Source: Kineothrix sp. IPX-CK
GTDB lineage: Bacteria > Bacillota > Clostridia > Lachnospirales > Lachnospiraceae
Direction: 5' to 3'
Assembly (NCBI RefSeq): GCF_039134705.1
Contig: NZ_CP146256.1
Location: forward strand, 1,240,001-1,304,000
Length of the DNA: 64,000 nucleotides
The position numbers and the translations under genes are program-made. The first letter of the stretch is position 1. Every line of letters begins with the position of its first letter. The notes beneath the pieces were generated by a model. The model was not told the origin of the DNA, ran no database searches, and worked only from the letters and a program-made list of their open reading frames with translations. Of the stretch, positions 40,201 to 48,092 are shown piece by piece.

Positions 40201-41313
40201 TCCATCACGGATGAACTGAACAGAGTGTTTGCCTGCACCCAAACTATCACGATTACCAATACCGCACCCAGCAAACCGACCCTAACGGCCGATGTGACAA
40301 GGACATATGCTGACGGCAAATTTTTGGTGAACCTCACGGCTGCCAGCACCGACCCGGACGGAGATGCTGTCATTTATGAGTTTGAGGGTAAGACCACCAA
40401 CAATTATTACCCCCTTGGAACGCATACCGTCAAAGTAAGGGCGAAAGACAGTTATGGCGGGGTTTCGGATTGGACATCGGCAACCTTTACTGTCGCCAAT
40501 GCCGCACCCAGCACGCCTGCTTTTTCAGCCAGCATAACAAGAACAGCCAAGGGCGGAAGTTTCCTTGTGAACTTTACAGCAAGCAGCACAGACCCGGACG
40601 GTGATGTTGTTAGCTATGAGTATCAGAACATGACTGCTGATCGCTATTATCCTGTTGGTACGCATACCGTCAAGGTAAGAGCGAAAGACAATTATGGCGG
40701 TGTTTCCGATTGGGCGGCAGTTACCTTTACCGTTGCCAACTCTGCGCCGACTCGCCCTGAGATTACAAGAACACCGGGCGGTAACAGTGTTGTGCCGGGA
40801 ACGCCTGTTACCATCACTGCAACCAGCTCTGACCTGGACGGAGATAGCATCACCTATGTTTGGGAGGGCAGGCCGTCACAGACGTCTACCTATCCTCTCG
40901 GCAAAAACACCGTAAGGGTGAAAGCCGTTGACAGCACCGGCGCAGAGTCGCCATGGGCAGCCATTGTTTTCTTTGTTATGGATGCAAACGGCAGCGGTGG
41001 CATGATGTTGACCGGTCCTGATTCCACCATCAACGAAAACGGGATTGAGGGGGCGACCATTGCAAATTATACCTTTAATGTACCTCCCGTTTCCGGTCAC
41101 AGTGGGCAGGACTATGGTAGAGTGCGTGGATACAATGTAACAACCGGCACGTGGGATCAGCTTGACTACGGGACGACCAGCAATGGCATATCCTTCAGCC
41201 GGAATTTAACACCCGGCGTATATTCTAAGCTGGAATTTTACTATTATACCAACCACTCGTGTATGTATAACAAATCCAATATTACCTATACGGTGGAATA
41301 TCACTTTGAATAA
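37252..41313 (+). CDS. Large repeat-rich surface protein or lipoprotein of the ICE
   Basis: 1353 residues. Residues 11-30 are hydrophobic and end in LVSC (Cys31), a possible lipobox; otherwise this is an N-terminal membrane anchor. Residues ~35-180 are a Pro/Thr/Lys-rich spacer. Residues ~184-1003 hold nine repeats of about 91 residues, each with a HTD-type motif after the first strand, an EWxLxKDG-type strand, GGxIRFxxxGxYxLxAxxxDxxGR and a closing YP. Residues ~1004-1243 hold three Ig/PKD-like repeats with STDPDGD and VKVRAKDxYGGVSDW. A ~110-residue C-terminal domain follows, with no LPXTG. Likely extracellular adhesion or mating contact. Confidence 0.8.
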   Translation: MKKKMNPKTKRAVVVLSIIALIIFIIGLVSCSIQLSQKDPSLPAVTDSDNPAPTPGDKIVIPKIDQGSPGNLPDGTIQQGTTDSKPEETENGGKDTEQGKDKPYPAKPTEKPPVSPKPVKPADPTMPPVTPTPKPTVPPASPTPKPSEPVKPTEPPKQEEKPSTPDKPGGGSGGGSTSYPAAVVEILIPEYSHADMEFEVKTTLRNVKSLDWTVAEDGKDTPQGDFLKGTLDKNGGKITITQPGQYVLTAAAQNYGNRAYIFTKKITIHPTFDIKIEADKTAHTNQSFAVKTTLSDNVKQQLNWHIYKDGSEVKWQEAVTGSLANDGGSIQIKDKGSYILKAAAYDETSREFFGKADVEVYPIIEIGVQAPVAAHTDTPVTVAVNTKELGDLTLAWTVTKDGKEISLADCMEGKLDNTGGTVRFLGKGDYSLTATATDKAGRAFSGKADIKIYPVAAFSFDLPATTHTDKPATVKVVSSELQDMTAEWTVLYNGESTPLTSVLEGSLTNEGGTVRFKQKGSYTLKAILLDALGREYKHEASTVVYPVAETGFYIPSQVHTDTAVEVKTSFQETAGLTAEWSLTKDGKPITLMDGFDGTLTNDGGKIRFNEVGEYNLQAAVTDSTGRSFTYTAPVKVYPVITVVMELTKETHTDKAATASVKLSNAGSLPVAWSMAKDNVPVQPEHELTDKGGSIRFLEKGSYTVTAAVTDEAGRTFEDSKTVKIYPIPGIAFSLPAAVHTDDMVTVDTILTDMEGLTAVWYVDNTFGFQDWAVCIDGQLNNQGGSIHFKRAGVYDLQARVTDATGRVFHFNSGKIEVLPVLSLSFELPATGHTDTQIEVRTRGNNNVLPVEWSLMKNGTVIPLEQAVSGSLNAQGGKIRFTGNGEYRLTASMTDALGRMFTASSQISIFPLYNCDFSMPAAIHTGQNFVVNMSSSINLNGKSIVWTATKDGAAVAVSDFFKGTLDNGGGTVHVDTAGSYQLTASITDELNRVFACTQTITITNTAPSKPTLTADVTRTYADGKFLVNLTAASTDPDGDAVIYEFEGKTTNNYYPLGTHTVKVRAKDSYGGVSDWTSATFTVANAAPSTPAFSASITRTAKGGSFLVNFTASSTDPDGDVVSYEYQNMTADRYYPVGTHTVKVRAKDNYGGVSDWAAVTFTVANSAPTRPEITRTPGGNSVVPGTPVTITATSSDLDGDSITYVWEGRPSQTSTYPLGKNTVRVKAVDSTGAESPWAAIVFFVMDANGSGGMMLTGPDSTINENGIEGATIANYTFNVPPVSGHSGQDYGRVRGYNVTTGTWDQLDYGTTSNGISFSRNLTPGVYSKLEFYYYTNHSCMYNKSNITYTVEYHFE

Positions 41314-41330
41314 GTAAAAAATGTTTGCTT

Positions 41331-41370
41331 CGGGGCATCGCCAGCCATGGTGATGCCCCGATACTTTTTT
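41331..41370 (+). terminator. Intrinsic terminator after the surface protein gene
   Basis: CGGGGCATC (41331-41339) pairs with GATGCCCCG (41352-41360), followed by a T-run at 41365-41370. It closes the transcription unit that begins at parA. Confidence 0.88.
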
Positions 41371-41386
41371 GGAAAAGGAGATCACA

Positions 41387-42070
41387 ATGCAGGGATTTTT
41401 GAAACCTTATCAGGTGGAGCAGATTAAAAAGAAATATCCGCCCGGCACACGCATCCAGCTTGACCACATGGAAGGAGAGCGAGATATGCCTGACGGCTTG
41501 CAGGGCGTGGTGAAACACGTTGATGACCAAGGCCAGCTACACATGGCATGGCAGAATGGGCGTTCACTTGCACTTATACCAAATGAGGATCAGTTTCATA
41601 TTATCCAGCCTGAACAGCAAACGGCGGACAATAAAATCCGTGTTCTGGTGGTGGAGCCGGGAAAGGTTCCTTATCCCCAGCAGATTGAAAATGATTATCG
41701 GGCGATGCAGAAGCTGGTGGACGGCTGTATTGAGTTTGTTCCGCTGCCGGAGCCTGACTGCCACCTTTACTGCAATGATGAGGGCAAGCTGGACGGACTG
41801 CCCGGAAACCGCCGCCTGGATCACGGTGATATTATTTGCGGCACCTTTTTCATCTGTGCTGACGATGGCGCGGGAAATGATACTTCCCTGACTGACAGGC
41901 AGCTCCAATATTACACCGAGCGGTTTCAGGAGCCGGAGCAGTACACCGATGAGGAAGCCCACCATGTTGAATGTGAAATCAAGATTATGCCCTCCGCAAG
42001 CGACAGCATAGAGGATGTAATGCGTATGCTTGGGCTTTTGCAGGACGGCAATGACGGAATGGAGAGATAA
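41387..42070 (+). CDS. DUF4314 and DUF3846 domain protein
   Basis: 227 residues, two small ICE/phage-type domains. The N-terminal DUF4314 part reads YPPGTRIQLDHM ... GVVKHVDDQGQLHMAW and ends LALIPNEDQF. The DUF3846 part starts RVLVVEPGKVPY and includes LYCNDEGKLDGLPGNR and IICGTFFICAD. Both domains are of unknown function. ATG 41387 has AAAGGAG six bases upstream, whereas an upstream TTG at 41369 does not. It opens a new transcription unit after the terminator. Confidence 0.85.
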   Translation: MQGFLKPYQVEQIKKKYPPGTRIQLDHMEGERDMPDGLQGVVKHVDDQGQLHMAWQNGRSLALIPNEDQFHIIQPEQQTADNKIRVLVVEPGKVPYPQQIENDYRAMQKLVDGCIEFVPLPEPDCHLYCNDEGKLDGLPGNRRLDHGDIICGTFFICADDGAGNDTSLTDRQLQYYTERFQEPEQYTDEEAHHVECEIKIMPSASDSIEDVMRMLGLLQDGNDGMER

Positions 42071-42071
42071 C

Positions 42072-42626
42072 ATGGAAGAAAATCAAAGTAAGCTCGACAG
42101 CTATATTGACTATATCAATGCACACATCCTGCCTTTTATCGACTACAACGAGCTTGACCGTTCCTACCAAACGGAGGAAAAAGCGTATGCGAAAGGGATT
42201 TTGAACCGCCTGCATACGGCTATGCTGGAGCAGTATGGCGGTACTCGGCTTGTTTGCGGCCATGGCGATATACAGGAGGACTATGCCGTAGTTCCCGGCG
42301 TGATACAGGGAAAGAAAACTGAAGAAATTGCCCTTGCTCTGCTGGGCATAGACCTCTCATCCTCCGGTGAACACTGCCAAACAGAATTTCTCTGTAAATA
42401 TGGCATCGTTTCACAGGGGCATAATGATTTGCCGAAGGCTCTTTCCGGTGAAATTACCGCAAGGTATTTGCCCTATGATTACTGCTACACAGCGGATATT
42501 TCCGGTGACATTCATATTTCCAAGAGTAGGCTGCCGGAGGGTATCAAGGAGATTCTGCAAACCTTTCAGGAGCGCACGGCGGAGCTCTTGTCTGAAGAAA
42601 ACAAGGATATGGATATGGAACGCTGA
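42072..42626 (+). CDS. ICE-associated hypothetical protein
   Basis: A 184-residue soluble, acidic protein of unknown function starting at ATG 42072, one base after the preceding stop, with GGAGAG upstream. Recognisable only by position: between the DUF4314/DUF3846 protein and the Toprim protein. It has no membrane segments and no known motif. Confidence 0.7.
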   Translation: MEENQSKLDSYIDYINAHILPFIDYNELDRSYQTEEKAYAKGILNRLHTAMLEQYGGTRLVCGHGDIQEDYAVVPGVIQGKKTEEIALALLGIDLSSSGEHCQTEFLCKYGIVSQGHNDLPKALSGEITARYLPYDYCYTADISGDIHISKSRLPEGIKEILQTFQERTAELLSEENKDMDMER

Positions 42627-42669
42627 CCGTCCTGCTTTTAGGGCGATTTTATGATGGAGGTGAGTGAGA

Positions 42670-43695
42670 TTGAGAATACAGTCAAGGCCCATGCCATTTA
42701 CCGAAGAACAGATGAAACAGGTCTTTGACACGAATATGATTGATTTTGCCTTACAACACGGCTTTGAGATTGAAAAAGGCGACCGCCATTCTGTTCATGT
42801 GAAGAACAGCGGCGGTCTTTACCTTTTCAACCATGGACGAGGATATTATTGTTTTACGACCGAGCGAAAAGGAAATATCATCGACTTTGTGAAGGACTAT
42901 TTTGGGCAGGATTTCAAGGGCGCGGTGGAAATGATTTTAGGTTGCCGCGCCTATGAAATGACCGAACACTATATCCCGCCCAGCGAAAAAAATCCCAAAG
43001 GCGATTTGATACTGCCGCCCAAGGACAAGGATTTCAACCGCACCATTGCCTATCTGACTAAAACCCGTGGTATTGACAAGGAAATCGTCTATGCCATGAT
43101 AAATGCGGGAAAGGTTTATGGCGCCAGAACGGAAGCCAAAAAGGACGGCCGTACCTACGCTTTTCATAACTGTGCATTTGTCGGCTACGACGAAACCGGA
43201 AAAGCACGCTATTGTGCTTTACGGGCGCCCAGCGCAGACAGCAGCTTTCGGCAGGATGTGGAGAACTCGGATAAGACCTACGGTTTTTGCATGGAGGGGC
43301 ATTCTAACCGTGTTTACAGTTTTGAAGCACCCATTGACGCTATGAGCCATGCTACCCTGTGCAAACTCCATGGGATTGACTGGCGGCAGGATCACCGGGT
43401 GGCCGAGGGATGCCTGTCGGATAAGGCGCTATACCGTTACCTTCAGCACCATTCTGAAATCACCGAGATTGTTTTTTGCTATGACAACGACATGGACGGT
43501 AAGCTAAAAGACGGTACACCACACAATCATGGTCAGGTGCAGGCGGAGCTTTCCGCTGAAACCTTTGCTGATTTGGAATACAAGACATTTATTCAAACAC
43601 CTGTAAACAAGGATTTTAACCTTGATCTACTTGATTTGCGAAAAGGTCTTACCCATATTTCACAGACGGAACGTGAACAAGGACAGGAACGATAA
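42670..43695 (+). CDS. DUF3991 and Toprim-domain protein (primase-like)
   Basis: About 341 residues. The N-terminal region (HSVHVKNSGGLYLFNHGRGYYCF, GNIIDFVKDYFG) resembles the DNA-primase-like domain; the DUF3991 block follows (TKTRGIDKEIVYAMINAGKVYG). The C-terminal Toprim part has SFEAPIDAMS (Glu) and FCYDNDMDGK (DxD), the metal-binding acidic residues. Such ICE proteins are thought to act in DNA processing or priming. The start is TTG 42670, nine bases after GGAGG; a GTG at 42664 touches the SD. Confidence 0.85.
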   Translation: MRIQSRPMPFTEEQMKQVFDTNMIDFALQHGFEIEKGDRHSVHVKNSGGLYLFNHGRGYYCFTTERKGNIIDFVKDYFGQDFKGAVEMILGCRAYEMTEHYIPPSEKNPKGDLILPPKDKDFNRTIAYLTKTRGIDKEIVYAMINAGKVYGARTEAKKDGRTYAFHNCAFVGYDETGKARYCALRAPSADSSFRQDVENSDKTYGFCMEGHSNRVYSFEAPIDAMSHATLCKLHGIDWRQDHRVAEGCLSDKALYRYLQHHSEITEIVFCYDNDMDGKLKDGTPHNHGQVQAELSAETFADLEYKTFIQTPVNKDFNLDLLDLRKGLTHISQTEREQGQER

Positions 43696-43708
43696 AACAC
43701 TGGAAATG

Positions 43709-43751
43709 AGTAAAGGTGAAAAGAATTTATGTAAAACTTTCCACCTTTACT
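43709..43751. terminator. Probable bidirectional terminator between the Toprim gene and arsC
   Basis: AGTAAAGGTG-AAAG (from 43709) pairs with CTTTCCACCTTTACT (to 43751) with one bulged base. It lies between convergent genes, with modest T-richness on either side. Confidence 0.5.
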
Positions 43752-43770
43752 TATTAATGCTCTATGATGC

Positions 43771-44163
43771 TCATGAAATTGTTATTAATTCTTTTACCTT
43801 TGATTCAATAGCTTTAATGACTTCAATAAATACCTCATCACTCTTGCCCGTTGGATCGTCTAATCCCCAATCCTCTCTGTGCTTGCAGGGCAGGAAAGGA
43901 CACTCCACGTTGCAACCCATTGTAACAACAATATCAACGGGTGGAATATCGGACAGCAGTTTGGAATACTGAGTCAGTTCCATGTCGATCCCGTAAATCT
44001 GTTTTACAAGCCGCACAGCGTCTTGATTGATTTGCGGCTTTGTCTCCGTTCCGGCTGAATAACTCTCCAGCACATCTCCCGCAAAATGCTTGCAAAGGGC
44101 TTCTGCAATTTGAGAACGACAAGAATTATGCACGCAAATAAATGCAACCTTATTCATATTCAT
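43771..44163 (-). CDS. arsC: Arsenate reductase, low-molecular-weight-phosphatase (thioredoxin-coupled) type
   Basis: Reduces arsenate to arsenite for export. The P-loop C-x5-R motif is CVHNSCRSQIAEAL near the N-terminus, and the C-terminal redox cysteines are in MGCNVECPFLPCKHREDWGL followed by DDP. This is the thioredoxin-dependent family of Firmicutes (pI258-like), not the glutaredoxin type. 130 residues. It is the last gene of the leftward ars operon; its ATG overlaps the arsA stop, with AGGGGGTG upstream. Confidence 0.93.
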   Translation of the reverse strand: MNMNKVAFICVHNSCRSQIAEALCKHFAGDVLESYSAGTETKPQINQDAVRLVKQIYGIDMELTQYSKLLSDIPPVDIVVTMGCNVECPFLPCKHREDWGLDDPTGKSDEVFIEVIKAIESKVKELITIS

Positions 44164-45908
44164 TCACCCCCTAAAGGTGAAAGTAAATTACTGCCCTTAA
44201 CATCTTCTGCGCTCCACTGAATAACGGAGAAATGACCGTGGGAAAGTTCATCTACCTTGTTGATCCATTCGATTTCATGACTGGCCTTAGCTTTCAATAG
44301 CTGATTGCCCGTCTCGGTGGCGTACAGGGATGAATTGATAACCCACCATTTTGTTGCAATCTCGGCGCGCTTCAAATCTTCCTCTAACCGCATAGCTTCA
44401 AAAACAGGCGTGGTTTCGGCAAGAGTTACGATGATAACCGCCGTTTCATCGGCATTGCGCAGCCGGGGGAGTAGCTTTTTAACCGACTCCGGAATATCCC
44501 CTTGTGTGCGCTTAACCTCACGGTGGTAGCTTTGGGTAGAATCCAGAAGCAGCAGCGTATGGCCTGTGGGGGCGGTATCAATGACAACAACCTCGTTTTC
44601 GGCCCGATCTACAATCTCGGCAAAGGCGCGGAACACAGCAATTTCCTGTGTGCAGGGAGAGCGCAAATCTTCCTCCACATAGGCAACATCATCTTCCGAC
44701 ATGGTTTTCCGCGCTTTTTTCAGCACTTCCTCCTGGTAACGCCGGAGTTCTTCCTTTTCGTCAATATGGCTCATGGTGATGCCGCTGGTTTCGTCCATGA
44801 CAAACTTTAGATGGGCGGCGGGGTCGGTGGTTGTCAGATGTACCTTTTTCCCTTTGGCCGACAGGCCGAGCGCGATGGCAGCGGCAATCGTCGTTTTTCC
44901 AACGCCGCCCTTGCCCATCGTGAAAATCACCTTTTTTCCGCTTGCGTCCAAATCGTCAATGACCTTGCGGAGCGTCGGAATGTCGGTGGTATGCAGGGTT
45001 TCGCCGCTTAGGGTAAAGCTGTCTTTTTGGAGCAGATTGCGGACGTTTTCCATGCCGGTGATGTTATAGGCGCGCAACGGCACAAAATAGGTGGCTGTGT
45101 CCTTCAGTTCGGCAGGCATATCGGCAAGCGCCTTTTGTTGTTTGGCGTACAGGCTCTCCGATATACCGTCGTCAAAAGCCGAAAGTACGCCGTTGATAAT
45201 CAAAAGTTGATTGTGCACGCCCAAATCGGCAAGCTCTTTTGAAGCACGCTCTGCCTCTTTGAGCGGAGAGCCTTCGGGCCGGGATACAAGGACAAGGGTA
45301 GTCAATTTACCGTCTGCCAAAGTAGCCACCGCTTGTTTATACATTTCCTTTTTATCTTCGAGGCCCGAAAGCTGTCCCAGGCAAGACGCCCCATGTGTGC
45401 TTTCGCTGATAAAATTACTCCATGCGCTGGGCAGTTGCAGCATCCGCAGAGTGTGGCCAGTGGGGGCGGTATCAAAGATAATGTGGTCGTATTCCCTTGC
45501 GGCAGCTTCGTCCGTAATAAAGTTCGTAAACTCATTGAAAGCGGCAATCTCAACCGTGCAGGAGCCGGAAAGCTGTTCCTCCATGTTTATGATAACGGAT
45601 TCCGGTAGCTTGCCGCGATAGGGTGCGACAACACTTTCCCTATACTGCGCCGCCGCCTGTATCGGGTCGAGGTTGGCGACCACAAGCCCCGGCACTTCCG
45701 CAATCGGCACACCGCTGCTATCTAGTTCGGTGCTGAACACATCCTGCAAGTTGGAAGCGGGATCGGTGCTGACAAGCAGCACCTTTTTCCCGTTGTCGGC
45801 AAGGGTGACAGCGGTGGCGCAGGCGATAGAGGTTTTCCCAACGCCGCCCTTGCCGGTATAGAACAGGTATTTTGTGAGGTTTAGATGTTGCAAGTCAAAT
45901 TGTTTCAT
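44160..45908 (-). CDS. arsA: Arsenite-activated ATPase ArsA (two-domain)
   Basis: Cytoplasmic ATPase that powers arsenite efflux. Two homologous halves each have a P-loop: YTGKGGVGKTSIA near residue 14 and TMGKGGVGKTTIA near residue 333, and each has the DTAPTGHTLRMLQL / DTAPTGHTLLLLDS signature. About 582 residues, the usual length for a fused ArsA. ATG 45908 overlaps the arsD stop by 4 bases. Here it is paired with an Acr3-type carrier rather than ArsB. Confidence 0.95.
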   Translation of the reverse strand: MKQFDLQHLNLTKYLFYTGKGGVGKTSIACATAVTLADNGKKVLLVSTDPASNLQDVFSTELDSSGVPIAEVPGLVVANLDPIQAAAQYRESVVAPYRGKLPESVIINMEEQLSGSCTVEIAAFNEFTNFITDEAAAREYDHIIFDTAPTGHTLRMLQLPSAWSNFISESTHGASCLGQLSGLEDKKEMYKQAVATLADGKLTTLVLVSRPEGSPLKEAERASKELADLGVHNQLLIINGVLSAFDDGISESLYAKQQKALADMPAELKDTATYFVPLRAYNITGMENVRNLLQKDSFTLSGETLHTTDIPTLRKVIDDLDASGKKVIFTMGKGGVGKTTIAAAIALGLSAKGKKVHLTTTDPAAHLKFVMDETSGITMSHIDEKEELRRYQEEVLKKARKTMSEDDVAYVEEDLRSPCTQEIAVFRAFAEIVDRAENEVVVIDTAPTGHTLLLLDSTQSYHREVKRTQGDIPESVKKLLPRLRNADETAVIIVTLAETTPVFEAMRLEEDLKRAEIATKWWVINSSLYATETGNQLLKAKASHEIEWINKVDELSHGHFSVIQWSAEDVKGSNLLSPLGGE

Positions 45909-46282
45909 TGGCAGCAGCCCTCTGCGCAGCAGCACCCGCCATCCGACTTTTTCGTTTCAATCGCTTCCAGATACGAGGCCGGGATCTCCAGCCATGCCGC
46001 AATTTCCTCATTGGTCGGGTACGCCTTTGTCTTAACAATTTTTCCGTCAATGACTGTGGCAGGCAAAGACCCTACACCATCTCCCATGATGAGTTTGTTG
46101 ATGTCGGTATTGTTGATGAACGCCTGTGGGGCGCTGTTCAAGTTAAAACGGGAAGCGGTAATGCCGTTCTTTTGCAGGTTATGAAATACCGTAGAAATGC
46201 GGAGCAGTTCGGGATCGACGCCGACGCCGCAGATGCCGGTCTCACAGCACATGGCCGGTTCGTAAATAGACATTGTTTTCAT
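45905..46282 (-). CDS. arsD: Arsenic metallochaperone ArsD
   Basis: Delivers As(III)/Sb(III) to ArsA. The vicinal Cys pair plus third Cys are in MCCETGICG near residues 12-18, and further Cys pairs close the protein (GGCCCAEGCC). The core GVGVDPELLRI and FNLNSAPQAFINN are typical. ATG 46282 is chosen because AAGGAGTGA lies nine bases upstream; a longer frame to 46348 lacks an SD. About 125 residues. Confidence 0.93.
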   Translation of the reverse strand: MKTMSIYEPAMCCETGICGVGVDPELLRISTVFHNLQKNGITASRFNLNSAPQAFINNTDINKLIMGDGVGSLPATVIDGKIVKTKAYPTNEEIAAWLEIPASYLEAIETKKSDGGCCCAEGCCQ

Positions 46283-46323
46283 AGAAAAATCACTCCTTAA
46301 ATTGGTATAGATAAAATCAATAA

Positions 46324-47382
46324 CTAGCTGCTTTCTGCAGGAAACCACTTCTTTGTGTTATTGGCAATCTTAACAAGTATCAGCATGACAGGCACTTCGG
46401 TCAGCACACCGACAATGGTAGCCAACGCTACGGGCGATTGTGCGCCAAACAGGGCGATGGCAACCGCAACCGCAAGCTCAAAGAAGTTTGACGCGCCAAT
46501 CATTCCGGCAGGGGCGGCAATGTTATGCGGCAGTTTGAGTGCCTTGCTTGCCAAGTATGCGATAAAGAAAATCAGAAAGGTCTGAATAATCAGTGGCACG
46601 GCAATCAAAACGATGTGCAGCGGGTTTTCTAAAATGACATTGCCTTGAAATGAAAAAATGATAATCAGCGTCAAAAGCAGGCCCACGACGGTGATGTTGT
46701 TCCATTTCGGTAGGAACGTATGATTGAAGTAATCTGCGCCTTTGTGTTTGATAAGCTGCGTCCTCGTGATGATGCCCGCCGTAAGCGGGATGACAACGAA
46801 AAGTACAACTGATAACAGGAGTGTATCCCATGGAATAGAAATACCGCTCACGCCGAGCAGGAATGCGACAATCGGGGTAAAGGCCATAAGGATAATTAAA
46901 TCATTGGTCGCAACTTGCACCACCGTATAAGCGGGGTCGCCCTTTGTCAAGTGGCTCCACACAAATACCATCGCCGTACAGGGGGCAGCCCCGAGCAGGA
47001 TGGCCCCGGCCAGATAGTCCTTTGCCAAGTCCGCTGGAATGAGTGTTTTGAATATTGCAAAGAAAAAAAGGCTTGCAATGCCGAACATGGTAAAGGGCTT
47101 AATCAGCCAGTTTGTTACCCACGTTACAAAAAGTCCCTTAGGATTTTTGCCCACATTCTTAATGCTCTTGAAATCCACCTTGAGCATCATTGGGAAAATC
47201 ATCAGCCATATCAAAATGGCAATGGGGACAGACACCTGTGCGTACTCAAATCGGCCTAAGAAGGACGGGATAACAGGTAGAAATTTACCGATCAGAATAC
47301 CCGCCGCCATACAAAGCAGCACCCATACTGTCAAATACCTTTCAAAAAAGCCGATGCCTTGATTTTGCTTACCCTTTTCCAC
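46324..47382 (-). CDS. acr3: Acr3-family arsenite efflux carrier
   Basis: Membrane carrier of the BART superfamily that exports arsenite. About ten hydrophobic helices; the essential Cys lies in the conserved GAAPCTAMVFVWS (about residue 135), and the late LPHNIAAPAGMIGASNFFELAVAVAI with its Glu is diagnostic. 352 residues. GTG start at 47382, overlapping the arsR 3' end by 14 bases. Confidence 0.94.
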   Translation of the reverse strand: MEKGKQNQGIGFFERYLTVWVLLCMAAGILIGKFLPVIPSFLGRFEYAQVSVPIAILIWLMIFPMMLKVDFKSIKNVGKNPKGLFVTWVTNWLIKPFTMFGIASLFFFAIFKTLIPADLAKDYLAGAILLGAAPCTAMVFVWSHLTKGDPAYTVVQVATNDLIILMAFTPIVAFLLGVSGISIPWDTLLLSVVLFVVIPLTAGIITRTQLIKHKGADYFNHTFLPKWNNITVVGLLLTLIIIFSFQGNVILENPLHIVLIAVPLIIQTFLIFFIAYLASKALKLPHNIAAPAGMIGASNFFELAVAVAIALFGAQSPVALATIVGVLTEVPVMLILVKIANNTKKWFPAESS

Positions 47383-47695
47383 AGGTGCATTCCCCCTCTT
47401 TACAAATACAATCTTCTTTGTCGGTAGTGATGGAGTTCAAAAAGTTTTTCAAGTCCTGTGCTTTGTCGTTGTTCAGAGAATAATGCGTCCACTTGCCTTC
47501 CTTACGCCCACTCACTAAACCGCAATCGCAGAGGATTTTCATGTGGTGGGATAAGGTCGGCTGTGTAATATGGAACTTCTCTAAAATCTTGCAGGCACAA
47601 AGCTCACCACAGGATAGCATATCCACGATCATAAGCCTGTTTGTGTCCGCAAGGGCTTTGAATAGCCCAACATTTTCGGCATATTTATTGCCCAA
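47369..47695 (-). CDS. arsR: ArsR-family arsenic-responsive repressor
   Basis: Winged-helix SmtB/ArsR repressor, 108 residues. The arsenite-binding cysteines are in the recognition region SCGELCACKILEKF (ELCxC motif), followed by ITQPTLSHHMKILCDCGLV. The Cys-rich tail (EDCICKEGECTCGKG) is extra. The start is TTG 47695 with GAGGTGA upstream. It heads the ars operon; two matching operators overlap its promoter. Confidence 0.93.
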   Translation of the reverse strand: MGNKYAENVGLFKALADTNRLMIVDMLSCGELCACKILEKFHITQPTLSHHMKILCDCGLVSGRKEGKWTHYSLNNDKAQDLKNFLNSITTDKEDCICKEGECTCGKG

Positions 47696-47707
47696 TTAAA
47701 TCACCTC

Positions 47708-47762
47708 ACATAGATAATTGTCTATGTGTATTATATGCCGATACATAGATAATTGTCAATGT
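47708..47762 (-). promoter_or_regulatory. ars operon promoter with two ArsR-type operators
   Basis: On the minus strand TTGACA (47759-47754), an 18-base spacer and TATAAT (47735-47730). Two operator copies, ACATAGATAATTGTCTATGT (47708-47727) and the near-identical 47743-47762, flank or overlap these boxes. Repression by ArsR and release by arsenite are inferred. Confidence 0.88.
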
Positions 47763-47894
47763 ATTTTGTGATTTTTATGAAAATTAAGAAAAGTGGCGAT
47801 ATAGCAATTCAAATTATAATAAGTTTGCCGTATTTTTTAACAGAAACAACTTGGAAATACCTTTATTTTCGCCCTTTTTAGGGAGCGAAGCGAC

Positions 47895-48062
47895 CACGCC
47901 CCCACCGCTTGCCGGTGGGGGCTACTTAATGCCAAAATCTTAGATTTTGGAGTTAAGGCAGGAATAGGCGAATGTCCCATTCGCCGGGAAACAGCTTGTA
48001 GCCAAAGGCTACAACGACATTAAACATATATTGCCGACAGTAAAAGGACTGTCGGCTGTTTT
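47895..48062 (+). other. Hairpin cluster, candidate origin of transfer (oriT)
   Basis: This is the main non-coding stretch of the window (47763-48092). Five hairpins follow one another: 47898-47907/47913-47922 (10 bp), 47932-47939/47943-47950 (8 bp, with an outer CTTAA/TTAAG), 47967-47974/47978-47985 (8 bp), 47996-48003/48007-48014 (8 bp) and 48033-48040/48049-48056 (8 bp, followed by TGTTTTTA, so possibly a terminator). It lies directly upstream of the RHH accessory and relaxase genes, where oriT is expected. Confidence 0.6.
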
Positions 48063-48092
48063 TATGCCATTTCTCAGAAATGAGGTGAGTTT

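Noticed and set aside
44160..45908. Several 60-140 codon plus-strand frames across arsA
   Set aside because: All are antisense to the strongly conserved two-domain ATPase and carry no independent signals.
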